From contig NC_133230.1 in NCBI RefSeq assembly GCF_040436345.1, positions 6,221,297 to 6,285,296 of the forward strand: a stretch of DNA of 64,000 bases. Direction: 5' to 3'. Positions 1-12,139 of the stretch are shown here, piece by piece. The DNA comes from Pagrus major (Eukaryota > Chordata > Actinopteri > Spariformes > Sparidae). Made by a program: the position numbers and the translations under genes. Position 1 is the first letter of the stretch. The number at the start of each line of letters is the position of its first letter. The notes under the pieces are model-generated. The model did not search any database, had not been told where the DNA came from, and worked only from the letters and a program-made list of their open reading frames with translations.

Positions 1-630
1 GGGGAAAGTTGGATGAAATTTCATTTTCAAGGCTTTGAAAGTTTTTGAAAATAGACATAATTGAGAATTTAGGAGTGTTCACACATTCAAGCCTCTGTCT
101 CTTCTTATTCGATGTCTGTGAGCGAAGCCTGCTAGCTCACAGTGTTTTAACAGTAATTCACCTCGACCCATGTCGGGTGCTTGAATTTGTGGAAATTGGG
201 CCTGGAAAGTCATTGAAAAGGCCTGGAATTTGTTTTTTAAAGAGGACGTGAGAATCCTGTTCTTTCATAACTTGTTTTAAGGCAAATATTCCATTTAATA
301 ATAATAATAAGGTTACTTATATAGCTCATTTCAAGAACAAACGTCACAAAGTGCTTCACAAAAGAAATAAAGAAACAAAAATAAGGAGACGGAGCAAAAA
401 ACATTAACACAACCAGCTAAAAAAAAAACGCTGTTCCTGCTGCTTTAATTACTGGAAACTGTCTGCACTTGCACCTGCCTCTTCAGTGCAAGTTGATTTC
501 CTGAGATGAAAGGATACCAGGCTCCCAGAAGGTAGAAATCATGAGTTCCAGCCTCCAACATTGTTGCATGTAAATGTCTGTGAGGAAAGCCACTTGTCTG
601 ATGCTGTGTGGAGCCAGCAGAGGGCGACAC
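1..630. other. Left edge, no gene assigned
   Basis: I see no recognisable protein in this stretch. It contains a short AAT microsatellite near 297-310 and A-rich low-complexity DNA to about 430. On the minus strand 445-630 is open and could hold a further 3' exon or the 3' UTR of the adjacent arhgef33-like gene. No acceptor at a reasonable distance from the possible donor at 631/632 could be chosen with confidence. Confidence 0.4.
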
Positions 631-3269
631 TCACCTCTGAGCTGCAGCGTTGGACTCCTGCTGACAGTCTCTGGTCTGTTGGCTCCTCCTGCAACAGTTA
701 GAAGAAGATCCACCTGCCACCGCCTCAGAGCAGCTGCTGTCCATACACACAATAAACACACATTTTAATCTCTGAGTCTGTTGATGAGCCAAAAACATGA
801 AAACGCAGAGTGTCATTGAGAAAAAATAAACATCTCATGTGATATTAGAGGCTCTAATGTCTCTCATGATGTCCTGACCTTTGTCCAGAAGCTTCTCCTT
901 CCTCCCACCGGACGTCTTCCTCCAGGATCACGTGACAGCGGGACAAAATGCTCCTCAGCGCTCGCTCAGTTCCCAGCAGGAGGCTGCAGTCAGGATGCTC
1001 TTTACCCGTCCACTGCAACAAGTTCTAGAGGAGGAGAATGGAGACAAATTAAGCTATTTAACAATTTCTCAATGTGATAGTAGTTTGGTAAATTGTTTAG
1101 ATCACCTCCAGATTTTTAATTTAATCAATATAAACCCTCTTAACTTAAGGTTCTGACCCTCTCAAAGTGTCTCTAAACCTACTTAGATGTTCATTATATC
1201 TCAAATACTTATAAAAGTTTTGCATATCCTGTCACTTATTGGTCTCAGAGGCATCCTCATGCGATGTATCTTCTGCTCTGAATGTTTTTAAGCTGCTGGA
1301 CTTGAGGTTGACCTGCAGTGTCACGCTAATGTACCTGCAGCTCTACTGGTGGCCGCTGACTCACCTGAATGTGGCTCAGGTAGCTGTGTATGCGAGAGAC
1401 GGGCGCCAACAGCAGGGAGAGCAGTTTCATTTCCTCTCTCTCCATCTGGCCGTTCTGTTGAACGCAGACAGAAAGATATCAACAAGCATGTCTTATTTCT
1501 CAGGTGCACTAAGACTGAATAATGTTGATGCCGTCCACCTTTAAAATACCTGCGTCTTGTGACTTTTCTCAGCTTGATTTAGTCTGCTGAACTCCAGCGA
1601 GAGGAATGAGGCCAGGGTGGTCGTGTATCCGAGGTACATGTCGGAGAAGGCTGTCTGGAAACACAGAATCAAAGGCAATCGTGAGCTCCATCAATGTTCA
1701 GCAAAACAGACTAAAATCATAAAAACGACAAAGCAACTAACGTCATTCTGGCCGATGAGCTGCACCAGGATGTCTCCGACCAGAGACTTCCAGTGCTCAG
1801 CAGACAGTCGCTCCTGCAGGGTGTTTCTGAAGAGCAGATGTCGCTGCAACAGCTGCTCCACAAACTTCAGATACGTCTGACTGGATCACAAACACAAAGG
1901 AGATGATGAGAGGAAATTAAGAGCAGAGAGGAGATGGTTCAGACTTTGTTCCCCTGACCTGAGCGCAATATGTGTTTGATCATACACATATGAAGGCCAC
2001 TTGAGATGATTCATTTTCAGTTTTAGCATCTGTGTCGCAAGTTAAATATACTGTATAACACTTACTATGGCTCCGCTGTCATGAGGTGAGCTGGTGGTGT
2101 TCTGTATTTATCGTACAGCTGGTTTAAAGTCGACACGTACTCCCACTCAGAGTGGAGAAGTTGCATCGCCACCTGATGTCGTGCATCTGCAGGAACAAGA
2201 AAATATTAAATAAGCTACACAGATGTGGCTTTCACGTGTCATGTTTTTATTACAGTGACAATGACATCTTGCTGGCAAGGTGTTTTCGCTCACCTGTGCC
2301 TTCATTCAGTCCTGCCTTGAGGCCCTGCAGGAAACAGTGGAGGAGCAGTTTTCCTCTGGACAGGCAGGCGGGTGGAGCAGACGAACACTCGCACTGTCTC
2401 CGCTCACAGGACGAGTCTGCTGGATCACTGCTGCAACAACAGAGCACAGGTGGAGAAATGTCTCTCTGCAGGCTTTACACGGCTACACTTTGTTACTTAC
2501 CGTATTTGTGCTTCCATTCTTGCACATATTTCACAGTATTTTTTTAATTTCAAAAGACATTTCCAATTCATGTTTGCCCTTTTTTATTTCTTGTATGTGT
2601 TTGGCCTTTGGGGCCGACGTACGAGGGGACACCAACGGAGCTAAAGCATCTGCAAGTAAACAGATGAAGGAGGTAATCCAAACAAGCTTATTTATTTTGT
2701 ACCTTTCTCTGTGTTTGGATGTGGAGCTCTTTCCCTCCTGCAGAGGTCTCTGTCTGTTACTGTACAGCTGCAGGATCTGACACTGCATCACTCCAAGTTC
2801 CTCCTGCAGGACGACAGGATGATGAAAGTACATTTCATTGTTTTGCACTGTTAATGTGAATATAAGACATTCTGTAACCAAACTTTGCACATTTTCAGTC
2901 GTTAAAGTAATCTGAGTCTCACCCTCAGCGACTCCACCAGCGCCTCCAGATGAAGAGCTTTCTTCTGGCAGCTCCTCCTGTTCTCCTCCATCTCCTCCCT
3001 GAGGTACGTGTCTCCATGTTGGATCTGACTGAGCTCCAGCAGAGCGCTGGTGAAGCCCGTCTTCAGCTCCGACACCATGCATTGTAACTGACGGGACAAA
3101 ATATAACTGATGACGCACAATAGCAAAGACTTTTGATCCTGGATTTCAAACAGCACGAGCTTTGGGTTTAATGTGAACTGTCTCTTTAACAGAGCCAGGC
3201 TGGCTGATGAGGGAAGGTGCAGAATACCTTGGAGATCTCAGTGACGAGCTCGGCCTCTTGAGGCTTCAT
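631..3269 (-). CDS. arhgef33: Rho guanine nucleotide exchange factor 33-like protein
   Basis: A putative activator of Rho-family GTPases. Coding exons (gene order): 3269-3228, 3087-2923, 2803-2703, 2430-2294, 2186-2066, 1880-1742, 1654-1550, 1454-1365, 1012-879, 736-631. All phases agree and give 379 residues. Residues about 15-70 (VSELKTGF...ELSQIQHGD) match the N-terminal coiled coil I remember for ARHGEF33. A DH domain follows at about 150-345: it begins VAMQLLHSEWEYV, continues with SAEHWKSLVGDIL and ends with an EHPDCSLLL segment like human EHPDYYLLL. No PH domain is seen, as in ARHGEF33. The start is the ATG in the first coding exon, because upstream sequence has an in-frame stop. Human ARHGEF33 is over 800 residues. 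This model stops after SNAAAQR, where CAGAGGTGAGTG is both an in-frame stop and a good donor, so distal exons may be missing. Family is confident; orthologue versus ohnologue is not. Confidence 0.8.
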
Positions 3270-3715
3270 GACCTGCACACAGAGACGACACAAACAAGGC
3301 TGTTTGCAAACACTCGAACATTAATGTGAACAAACCGTACAGAGAAAAAACCAGAGCTAAGTTTGTTCTCTTCAAACCCATCGTGCAGATAAAAGCTTGT
3401 TCTCCTGTGTGATTCACTCTGCCCTCCAAACGTCACACAGATAGTGTTGCATCCACACAATAGGTACAAAGCAGGGAGGTCACCCTGCTTTTTTCTCAGC
3501 ACACTGAATCTTTAACCTCTTCCGAACCAAATGCACATGGAAACAGACAAAAACTGAATATCTGCACAGAGTTTAGCTTAATTAGTTCAGGTTGTCAGCA
3601 CAAAAATGTGAATTATGCACCATTTATTCATCTTAACACCTATAAATGAACTACGAGAGTTAGAATAAGCTGATTTAATGACTTTTTTGCCTGTGTTCTT
3701 GTTTGTTTGTGGTAC

Positions 3716-4340
3716 CTGCTTCAGTGTTGCCCCTGCCAGCAGCCCCTCTGCTAAAGGAAGTGGCGAGCCAGCCAAAGAGCTCAGCCCTGCAGGGGAAATG
3801 GCTGCAGGAGCCAAGATCCCTCCTTATAAGTCTGCTGACAGAAGGACGGGCACGGATCAGCAAAAATACAGAACAAAATGGAAAATGCATTATAGCCTCA
3901 TGTTTTAAACTGCAAATACACCAAATAAAGTCATTTATAAACAGATTAATAAAGGTTAACGGGAGGCTAATTTTAAATCACTTGTGGAATTAAAATGTGT
4001 TTTTGTTGTAGGCTGCAAGATTATGAACTGCATGTTAAAGTACATTATTATACTTACAAACATCATTATAATGTCAAAAGTGTCCAAATATTCAAGAATC
4101 CACCATAAAAAAGGGAAAAAAGAAAGAAAAAGAGTGAGTGCTGAAGCTAAAGATGAAGGCTAAAAGAAACTCACCTCAGTCAAAGCTCTTTAAAATCGCT
4201 CCTCCAGACATCTACAAAGATGATAAGTGGATCCAAAAGCACTTCAGTTTTCTCTTCCGTCCTGTCCCCTCTTGTTTTCATTGATTTGCGGTGTTTGAGG
4301 CGGTGGTGTGCTGCTGAGCTGCGGCTGCTCTGTGCGGACA
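3716..4340 (-). promoter_or_regulatory. arhgef33-like 5' non-coding exons and promoter region
   Basis: Two likely 5' UTR exons lie upstream of the coding start. One is 3831-3716, with a TCAGCAG acceptor and a GTACCAC donor; its frame has a stop and no usable ATG. The first exon probably runs from about 4340 to 4175, ending at a GTGAGT donor. The region before 4340 is moderately GC-rich around 4280-4390 and is the probable promoter. Inferred from splice signals only. Confidence 0.4.
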
Positions 4341-4344
4341 GCAG

Positions 4345-4691
4345 ATGTCCTGCATGACGCTCAGTGAGCAGCAGCTCTCATTAACGCTGCTCACTGAGGC
4401 ACTCAGCTCCAGGATGAATCATGCAAATCACCTCATGTGCATTTATAATACAGTTACTGACTGTTGTGCATCTGCACACATTTATTTTACAAACACGTGT
4501 TCAGGTAGTTGTGTCCTTCTTTATTTTGTTTATAAAGCACTTAAAATGTTGCTCATGAAGTCATTTTCTGTGGAGGTTTTCAGTGTGGGAACATGAAACT
4601 CTGCCGGTGGTACAGAAAGTGATTTCCATGGAAGCCCATTTCAGTCAGAGGAAAACAAAAGGTTGAGAAAAATAATATTCCCATGGTACGC
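4345..4691. other. Intergenic, nothing recognised
   Basis: This is unique-looking DNA between the arhgef33-like 5' end and the minisatellite. It contains open frames of less than 85 codons without any family resemblance, and I see no gene. Confidence 0.5.
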
Positions 4692-6152
4692 CAAGTCATA
4701 ACAATGAGATAAAAAGTCAAAATTATGAAATAGAAATTGGAGATTATGAAATTGAAAGTCGAAAATATGAAAAAGAAAGTCGAAAAAAATTAGATAAAAA
4801 GTCATAATTATGAAATAAAAAGTCAAAATTATGAGACAAAACATCTAAATTATGAAATAGAAATAGGAAATTATGAAAAAGAAAGTCAAAAATATGAAAA
4901 AGAAAGTCGAAAATATGAAAAAGAAAGTCGAAAAATGAGATAAAAAGTAGAAATTACGAGACAAAACATCTAAATTATTCAAATTGAAATTCAAAAATAT
5001 GAAAAAAGTCAAAAATACGAAAAAAAAGTCGAAAAAATGAGATAAAAAGTAGAAATTATGAGACAAAACATCTAAATTATGAAATAGAAATAGGAAATTA
5101 TGAAATTGAAAGTCAAAAATATGAAATTGAAAGTCGAAAATACGAAAAAGAAAGTTGAAAAAATTAGATAAAAAGTCATAATTATGAAATCAAAAGTCAA
5201 AATTATGAGATAAAAAGAAGAAATTACGAGACAAAACATCTAAATTATGAAATAGAAATTCAAAAATATGAAAAAAAGTTGAAAATACGAAAAAGAAAGT
5301 CGAAAAAATTTGATAAAAAGTCAAAATTATGAAGTAAAAAGTCAAAATTATGAGATAAAAAGAAGAAATTACGAGACAAAACATCTAAATTATGAAATAG
5401 AAATAGGAAATTATGAAATTGAAAGTCAAAAATTATCAAATTAGAAGTCAAAAATATGAAATTGAAAGTTGAAAAAATGAGATAAAAAGTAGAAATTACG
5501 AGACAAAACATCTAAATTATGAAACAGAAATTCAAAAATATGAAAAAAAAGTCGACAAAATGAGATAAAAAGTCATAATTATGAAATAAAAAGTCAAAAT
5601 TACGAGATAAAAAGAAATTACGAGAGAAAACATCTATATCATGGAATAGAAATTGGAAATTATGAAAATGAAATTCAAAAATATGAAAAAGAAAGTCGAA
5701 AAAATTAGATAAAAAGTCGAAAATATGAAAAAGAGTGGAAAAAATTAGATAAAAAGTAGATTACGAGACAAAACATCTAAATTATGAAATAGAAATTGGC
5801 AATTGTGAAACTGAAATTCAAAAATACGAAAAAGAAAGTCGAAAAAATGAGATAAAAAGTCAAAATTATGAAATAAAAAGTCAAAATTATGAGATAAAAA
5901 GAAGAAATTATGAGACAAAACATCTAAATTATGAAATAGAAATTCAAAAATATGAAAAAAAGTTGAAAATACGAAAAAGAAAGTCGAAAAATGAGATAAA
6001 AAGTCAAAATTATGAGATAAAAAGTAAAAATTATGAGATAAAAGAAGAAATTACGAAACAAAACATCTAAATTATGAAATTGAAATTCAAAAATATGAAA
6101 AAAAGTCAAAAAAATGAGATAAAAAAAATCATAATTATGGCCTAAAAAGTGA
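4692..6152. repeat. 21-bp purine-rich minisatellite array
   Basis: About 1.46 kb of tandem, diverged units on the theme GTCAAAATTATGAGATAAAAA (about 21 bp). A recurrent marker block, ACATCTAAATTATGAAATAG, reappears roughly every 100-170 bp (near 4840, 4966, 5066, 5235, 5380, 5501, 5770, 5915, 6065), giving a loose higher-order structure. Because the unit is a multiple of three, the minus strand stays open and would read as heptads like FDFLFHN. This is a by-product of the repeat, not a gene. The plus strand is strongly purine-rich. Confidence 0.92.
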
Positions 6153-6299
6153 AGATGTTTCTCTTAAATTAGATTTTTAACGTCATGATTATGATATCTG
6201 TAAATAAATACATAATCATGTCAAATGTCCTCGATATTCTAGAGATGTTCATATACTTCACTCCGCCCCTGTGGCCCAATCTGTAGAACAAATCGAGCG

Positions 6300-6442
6300 C
6301 ACACGTACCTTCGTTGTTATGGTGAAGGGCGTGGCAAAGGGGCAGTACTTGAATCTGATTGGCTGCTCGGCTCAAGGAGTTTTCAAATCGTCCTGCAGCT
6401 GACGGAGCTGTCAAAACAGACGAGAGGAGGGGAGCGTGACCG
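6300..6442 (+). promoter_or_regulatory. cdkn3: cdkn3 promoter and non-coding exon 1
   Basis: An inverted CCAAT box (ATTGG at 6358-6362) is followed about 20 bp later by TTCAAA at 6382-6387. That word is the reverse complement of the CHR core TTTGAA. A CCAAT plus CHR arrangement is typical of DREAM-regulated G2/M genes, and CDKN3 belongs to that expression class. Exon 1 probably ends at 6442 before GTGAGG. It cannot code into exon 2, because every joining frame meets a stop before the exon 2 ATG. The exact transcription start is unknown. Confidence 0.5.
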
Positions 6443-7116
6443 GTGAGGACACAGACAACGATCAAACTTCACCGTACAATAAGCTAAACGTCACATTTAT
6501 CCACATGTGTGTTATTCTGAACAGCTCTTTGTGCATTTCTGATAGCGGTTTGATAAAGATTGAATTTAAATGTCCGTCTTCGGTCTGACAGAGCTGCACA
6601 GCTAATATTAGCCACAGCCTGCTGCACAGCGCTCCTCGAGCTGTGTCGCCAAAACTGACTTTAATGTGAAAACAACATCAAGTGTTGTGTTGTCTTCATC
6701 TGCAGAGTAATACATGTTGAGTACTGGAGAGCAATCTAGCTACTAGCCAGGTTACAGCCTGTTTAATTCGTAGTTTATGGTGTGTATGCTAGCTGCTTGC
6801 TTGACACGTTAGCTTATTTAAAGGACCTTACCTAACATGGCTGTAGCATGTTTAGCCTCCATCATACACTAGATCACAGGGCAGCTACATCCCATCCCAA
6901 AACTCAACATTATGAGCTTCACAATGGTAAAATGCATTGGTGGGCTGTTGCATTGTGTTGTGATATAATGATACAAGTTTTGTTCATTGTTTTTACACCC
7001 TGTAAAACTTTGGATGTTGGTAGGTTTGTGAAGTAAACAGGTTTTGTGATGGTAATGTGAAGTAAACAGGTTTTGTTCTGTGAATTCCTTCCTGTTTGTC
7101 TCAACAGCCTGAAGTC

Positions 7117-9599
7117 ATGAGGACAAGCGAGTTTGACTCCTCATCTGAAGACGAGGAAGTTGGAGAGGAGCAGCTGACTCCCTTCCACATCTCCTGGTTA
7201 GTTTCAGCAGCACCAAAACCTGTGTGACGTGATAAAAGTTTGGTGAAATGTAAAACAAGCATCCCTGTGTCATGTTGATATTATTATTTGGTTGGTTTTC
7301 AGGTTGCCTCTGTCCATAGTGGAGTGCTCGCAGTTTCTTGGGATATGTGCACTACCAGGTAAAGTCATAGTTTATTATGTTGCACATCTCTGCATGTTGC
7401 TGTTCTTTCTGTGTTGTTTTGTTGTTGCTTTTGTGCCACTGAAAGTAAAAATGTTCGCTTTATCTCACTTCAGGTTGCAAGTACAAAGATATCCGCAGGA
7501 GTCTGGAGAGAGATGTTGGTAAGACGGCTTTGATCCGTACTGGTGCTAGAATAAAATATTCTGTAACCAACCGTATCGACAGTCACAAGTTCATCTTATT
7601 TTACCAGTTTTGAAATAGCTTTTGCAAAAAGTTTCTAACAGCGCGCACATTCAAGCAAGTTTAACACTAAGTTTTCTTCCTTCCTTTCTCATTAACAGAG
7701 GAGCTTCAGAACCAGGGTGTACAGGAGGTGTTTGTTTTCTGCACCAGAGGAGAACTGAACAAGTACAGAGTTCCCTCCCTGCTGGACGTCTACCAGCAGC
7801 GAGGCTTCACAGTTCACCACATGCCCTTTCCAGACGGAGACGCTCCTGAGCTGGAGCAGTGCAGCCAGATCCTCGAGGAGCTGCGGGTCAGCCTCGACAA
7901 CAACAGGAGGACTGTGATCCAGTGAGTGAAACGATGCTTCGCACTGATGCTTACATTTCCCAGTTTATCTTCCGCTTTGGTCTCGACAACAAAGGCACAG
8001 AAAATGACTTCCAGCTTTGAAACACTCAAACACTCGCTCAGAGCATGTTTGATTTATTGTCGCTGACAGTTCAAGCTGCTGTCAAAAGAGGCTACACAAG
8101 TTTTCATGTTAAGACAAGTGAAGCAGTGTAATAATGACACTGCTGACACTTGATGTTCTTCAGAAAGTCTACACTTGGGCTGTACTGACTGAATGTCATT
8201 ATATCACATTCAAAGCTTCTATTCGGAAGTTTGCTATCTATAAAAAATGAGATTTTATGTCGTAGTAACACATGAAAAATATCTGCTCAGATCCTCGTTT
8301 GAATATAAAAAGTTTTAATTAGACCCTCTCCAGCTGTTTTTTCTTGCATGGTGGCAGCTGCACTCTGTCAAAGGATTTTGAACTCAAAGGAAATGCTGTG
8401 ATGAATTCAGATCAAAGTGTTTACATGCAGCGAGTAAAGACATCTACTGCAGCAGTCTCAGAGCAGTAAAAGGAAGGTTTCCTGTTTATGTGTCACGCTG
8501 TAAAACAAGGAAAATGTCAATTCAGCTGGAAAATTGCCCGGTAGACCTCTTAGAGGCTCTTAAATCCCAGAGTGATCTGATAAAGTTGCTCACCAGGCAA
8601 CAGGAACAAGCTGGCTGGATGCATTTCATATATAAGTGGGTTAATGTAAATGTGAGACGGCATATTCCTCTCCTCCCCCGGCTAAGGTTAAAAATACACA
8701 TTGATGCAGACTTTGTGTTTTTTATGATTTGAAGTCTTTTTAAAGCCTTGAAGTGCGAGAAAGCCCCAGAGAACCAGAGCACCTCTCACCACAAAGACTA
8801 TTTTCTGCAACACAACCACCCTAAGGACACCTCTTATTATGCAACTGAGCAATTTGCTTTCAGTTTCTAGCATCTGATGGGATTTTGCTTTTTTTTTATC
8901 TTCCCCTTCAGCTGTTACGGCGGCCTGGGACGCTCTGGATTAAGTAAGAATATTCAACTTATCCTTTTTACTTTGAAAGCTAACCTCTGCTGTGTGTCAC
9001 ATATCTAAATATATCATTTTTATGCTGAAAAAGTTTGACCTTTTTGTTAAATGTTAAATCCTCTCCGATGAGTCTGATCACACGGCTGTCTCGTCGTGTT
9101 TTCTGCTGCACAGTCGCTGCCTGTCTGCTGCTGCAGCTCTCTGTAACTCTGACGGCAAACAAAGCGATCGAAATCCTCAGGGAGCACCGAGGAGGAGGAG
9201 CGATACAAACAGTGAAGGTGAGAGGTTAATTCTTCCGCTCTGAATCTCTTCTATTTAAAGGACTGTAGCCTCAAACAGCTTTTGCTGGATTTGCACATTA
9301 ATCATGCATATATTCAGTATTCATGCCAACCATTTTCCACTACATAAGCATTAAAGATATAATATGTAACATTACTGCATTAAAATGTCTAAAAACGACA
9401 AGATCTTTGCTTTATATTTTGTTGAGTTGTGTAAATACATTATCCCAAGTGTCTCCAAGGTTCAAACCCAGAGCACATGAAAACATGTTAACTCTACTCT
9501 CTTTCACAGCAATATAACTTCCTCCATGAGTTTCGGGAACGGTACACAGCGTACCAGGAGAGCAGAGAGGCGTCCACAGAGCGCTCGGTGTCTCGATGA
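7117..9599 (+). CDS. cdkn3: Cyclin-dependent kinase inhibitor 3 (KAP dual-specificity phosphatase)
   Basis: Removes the activating T-loop phosphate from CDK2 and CDK1. Coding exons: 7117-7196, 7303-7358, 7474-7518, 7699-7921, 8912-8943, 9114-9217, 9510-9599. Phases are consistent and give 209 residues (human 212). The N-terminus TSEFDSSSEDEE aligns with human TSEFDSSDEE. The phosphatase loop HCYGGLGRSG lies at residues 135-144, with catalytic Cys136 and Arg142, and is split across exons 5 and 6. The C-terminus ends RSVSR, as in human. The exon containing the ATG starts at 7108 after a CAG acceptor. It is transcribed away from the minisatellite. Gene order cdkn3-cnih1-gmfb is the same as in human 14q22. 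Assignment is secure. Confidence 0.97.
9349..9470 (+). mobile_element. Fragment of MITE shared with 38990-39405
   Basis: Sequence inside cdkn3's last intron. ATTAAAGATATAATATGTAA and the following GCATTAAAATGTCTAAAAAC block are the reverse complement of the right end of the element at 38990-39405, and the similarity continues through TTGTTGAGTTGTGTA. This is one end of a non-autonomous DNA element; the other end is not obvious. Confidence 0.6.
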
Positions 9600-11793
9600 T
9601 CTCCGTTCTCTCTTCAAAACGTGTGCTGTAAAAATACTGATCTCTCTGTTAGCGATTCTTTCCTGAAGCTGCGGTGTAATTGTATTCTCTGATGTTTGCA
9701 CTTTAACAGAATACTCTAATATATTGCTTTTTTTCATCCTCATTATAATCAAATTGAAGACGTGATGAGGAAATCCTGCTGGGGTGTCGGCTTTAAAATA
9801 TGATGTTGCATTTGTACTGCAGTTAAAAGGGTTAGGATGTTAACTGAGAAGGTCAACTGCTGTCTACTTTACTGGAAGATAAGGAGGAATAAAACTTGAC
9901 ATCTATACTGAAAAGTTGCAGATCTAATCCTAAAGTCTGCAAATGATGTTTTGGAAGACACTGAACAATATTTGCTTGTTTAATTAAGTCTCTGTGGACC
10001 TGCTCATTAGCCAGATGTAAACTCTGTTTTCTGTTGTTTGTATAGGCCTTTAAAATAAAAAATGTTAGTCTGATATTGTCTCATTTTGACCACAGTCATA
10101 ACTTAACTCTGAATAATATAAAGACTTCACTGTTTCAGGTTCACTGTCTTTGTTTTTTGTGTTAGCATGCTAACATTTGCTAATAAAAGCCCAGCTGAGG
10201 GTGATGGGAATAAAACAGAAATTGTGATCCAACAATGGTAGCAGATGAAAATTCAGGGGATCACCAAAGTTATAATTCATCCTATGTGGACAATGAATGT
10301 CTGACACATTTCATAGAAATTGATGCAGTAGTTATTTAAATACATCAATAACAAACAAAAATGTTACAGGAAAAGTAGAGGGGGTCACCACATTTGTCAT
10401 TAGGCTACATTGTCTAAAACTTGCCCATGTACTTATTTTCTTTAAAGGTACAATATGTAGGAATTAGATACTGATTGAATTCATACTGGAAGTGCAGCTG
10501 TGTATCTAGTTGTCTGGACTGGGAGCTTGGAGTGAGGCCGGGATGGGGCTAGGTTGTTAGCATGCTAACTTCAGAAGATATCTCTGCAACACAATACATA
10601 TACATCATATCAAAACTGTTATTTCTTCACATTGTTCATTTCTCGAATGTTTTGAATTAAAATTCTTACATATTTCCCGTTTAAAAGGTCTTAATTTAAA
10701 GCACCAGTCCAGTCCATAATAACAGAGTGGGATACTTTTATTTAGATTCAAATAAACTCATTTCCTAGATGTGACATGATGGGATCTAATACAAAAAATT
10801 GAATTTTTATCTGTGACAAATGATCATCCCTTTCCCTGATAAATTTACACATTTGAAAATGGCAATAAATACTCTAGTATTTACTAATTTCATCTAATGG
10901 CTGCGACTCTAAAGAAAAAAAAAAAAAATCACTTTCCAGATTTGATTCTGGAAATGACCCGACACTGCGAGGAGTGCTTGATATCCTGGAGACGTTAAAA
11001 AGTAAAATTAAAAAACACTGAATAAATAAAACACTGGAGGTCCTAACGCGGTGGAATATTTGATGTTGAAATAGACAAAAATGCACAATGACAAAAACGG
11101 TTAAGGAATTTCAAAAAGGTACATTCAACAGTATGGCACATCTGCAGTTCCTACCGAAGCTCAAACGCAGAAAAGCAGAGAATAACAGTACTGTCGCTGC
11201 CTAGAGCTGAATTTATTAGTGTACTGTTGAGTCTACCTTTTCAGTTATGGATAGCTGCGAGGGCGATTCTACAGAAACACAGGTCACATACACGTTGCCG
11301 TCTCTACTCTGGATTCACACTTAAGAAAACAAATATTGTCATTGATCTCAACAGGGATTACATGATTTAAATGTGATGATAAATAGGTCTGAAGTATTGG
11401 AAACGATACATCAGATTGTTTGGAAACTGATGCGACAACCAGACTATGATTGTCCCTGTGCAGCACGCTTCGCTAAGTGATAATAACCCATGCACTTCAG
11501 CCCTCACTGTACATAACTGTACCTTCAAGTCCCAAAGTGCTCCCATTAAGACCATATGTATCTGTGGGCGAGAACAGGAGTCTAGTTTGCACTTTTTTTC
11601 AGTTGTTTTAGTGATGATAATGAATCACGTGGCAGGTATAAATTAGCTGTTAAAGCCCAGAATCTAAAATCACAGAAAAAGCTAATGCAATTCAGCACAC
11701 AGCTCAGATTCTCACAGATAATGCACACCTGAAAATGTCTACCTAAATCTGTAAACACTCAATAGTTGGGAACCAAGATGAAAAAAAAAAACC
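9600..11793. other. Convergent 3' region between cdkn3 and cnih1
   Basis: cdkn3 3' UTR follows the stop, with a polyadenylation signal AATAAA at 9888-9893 and weaker alternatives near 10055. The cnih1 transcript approaches from the other side. Between them is AT-rich DNA with one MITE (10442-10690). No gene is seen. Confidence 0.6.
10442..10690. mobile_element. Short MITE with TTTAAAGG-type ends
   Basis: The left end reads TTTAAAGGTACAATATGTAG. The right end, near 10665-10690, reads AATTCTTACATATTTCCCGT and then TTAAA, an imperfect reverse complement. The element is about 250 bp with no coding capacity. The same end motif recurs at 32399 and 33557. Confidence 0.6.
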
Positions 11794-11799
11794 TTTATT
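11794..11799 (-). other. cnih1: cnih1 polyadenylation signal
   Basis: TTTATT on the plus strand, which is AATAAA on the gene strand, about 340 bp beyond the stop codon. It is the best candidate for the cnih1 3' end. Confidence 0.55.
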
Positions 11800-12139
11800 C
11801 AAATCCCAAGCATCAAAAATCACCACGCCATTAAAAATAAAAAAAAAAAAAAGGAAAAAAGAAAACTTGTCCATTCAGGTTTGTCCTCATTTTCCATAAA
11901 ATCTAAACTATAGTGCTTATGAGAGGAACGCTGCGACCGAGATATTCTCTTAAAACGGGCTAAATGTTTCCGAAATGACACTCTGCGCTGTGTGTGTTGG
12001 GAATCGAGAGTTCGTCCGCTTGAAATGGCGTCTTGTGTTGCTGAACGGTGGTCTCCAGCAGGTCCAGTGTTCCAGCACTAAGATCATAGTGTCTGGTCGT
12101 CTACTGTACATGCAGGTCCTTGTCCTTCATCGTCCGGGT

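Noticed and set aside
2501-2649. A possible extra arhgef33-like exon with good acceptor and donor
   Set aside because: Joined in phase to the previous exon it meets a stop codon. The previous exon splices in perfect phase directly to 2430-2294, so this segment is intronic. An apparent A-run frameshift there therefore needs no explanation.
3587-3831. Minus-strand frame LAPAAISPAGLSSLAG leading into the first coding exon
   Set aside because: The frame has a stop just upstream and no ATG, so it is treated as a 5' non-coding exon.
4641-6109. Several minus-strand open frames of 60-98 codons rich in Phe, Asp and His
   Set aside because: They are read-through of the 21-bp tandem repeat, with no stops because the unit is a multiple of three. 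No gene is implied.
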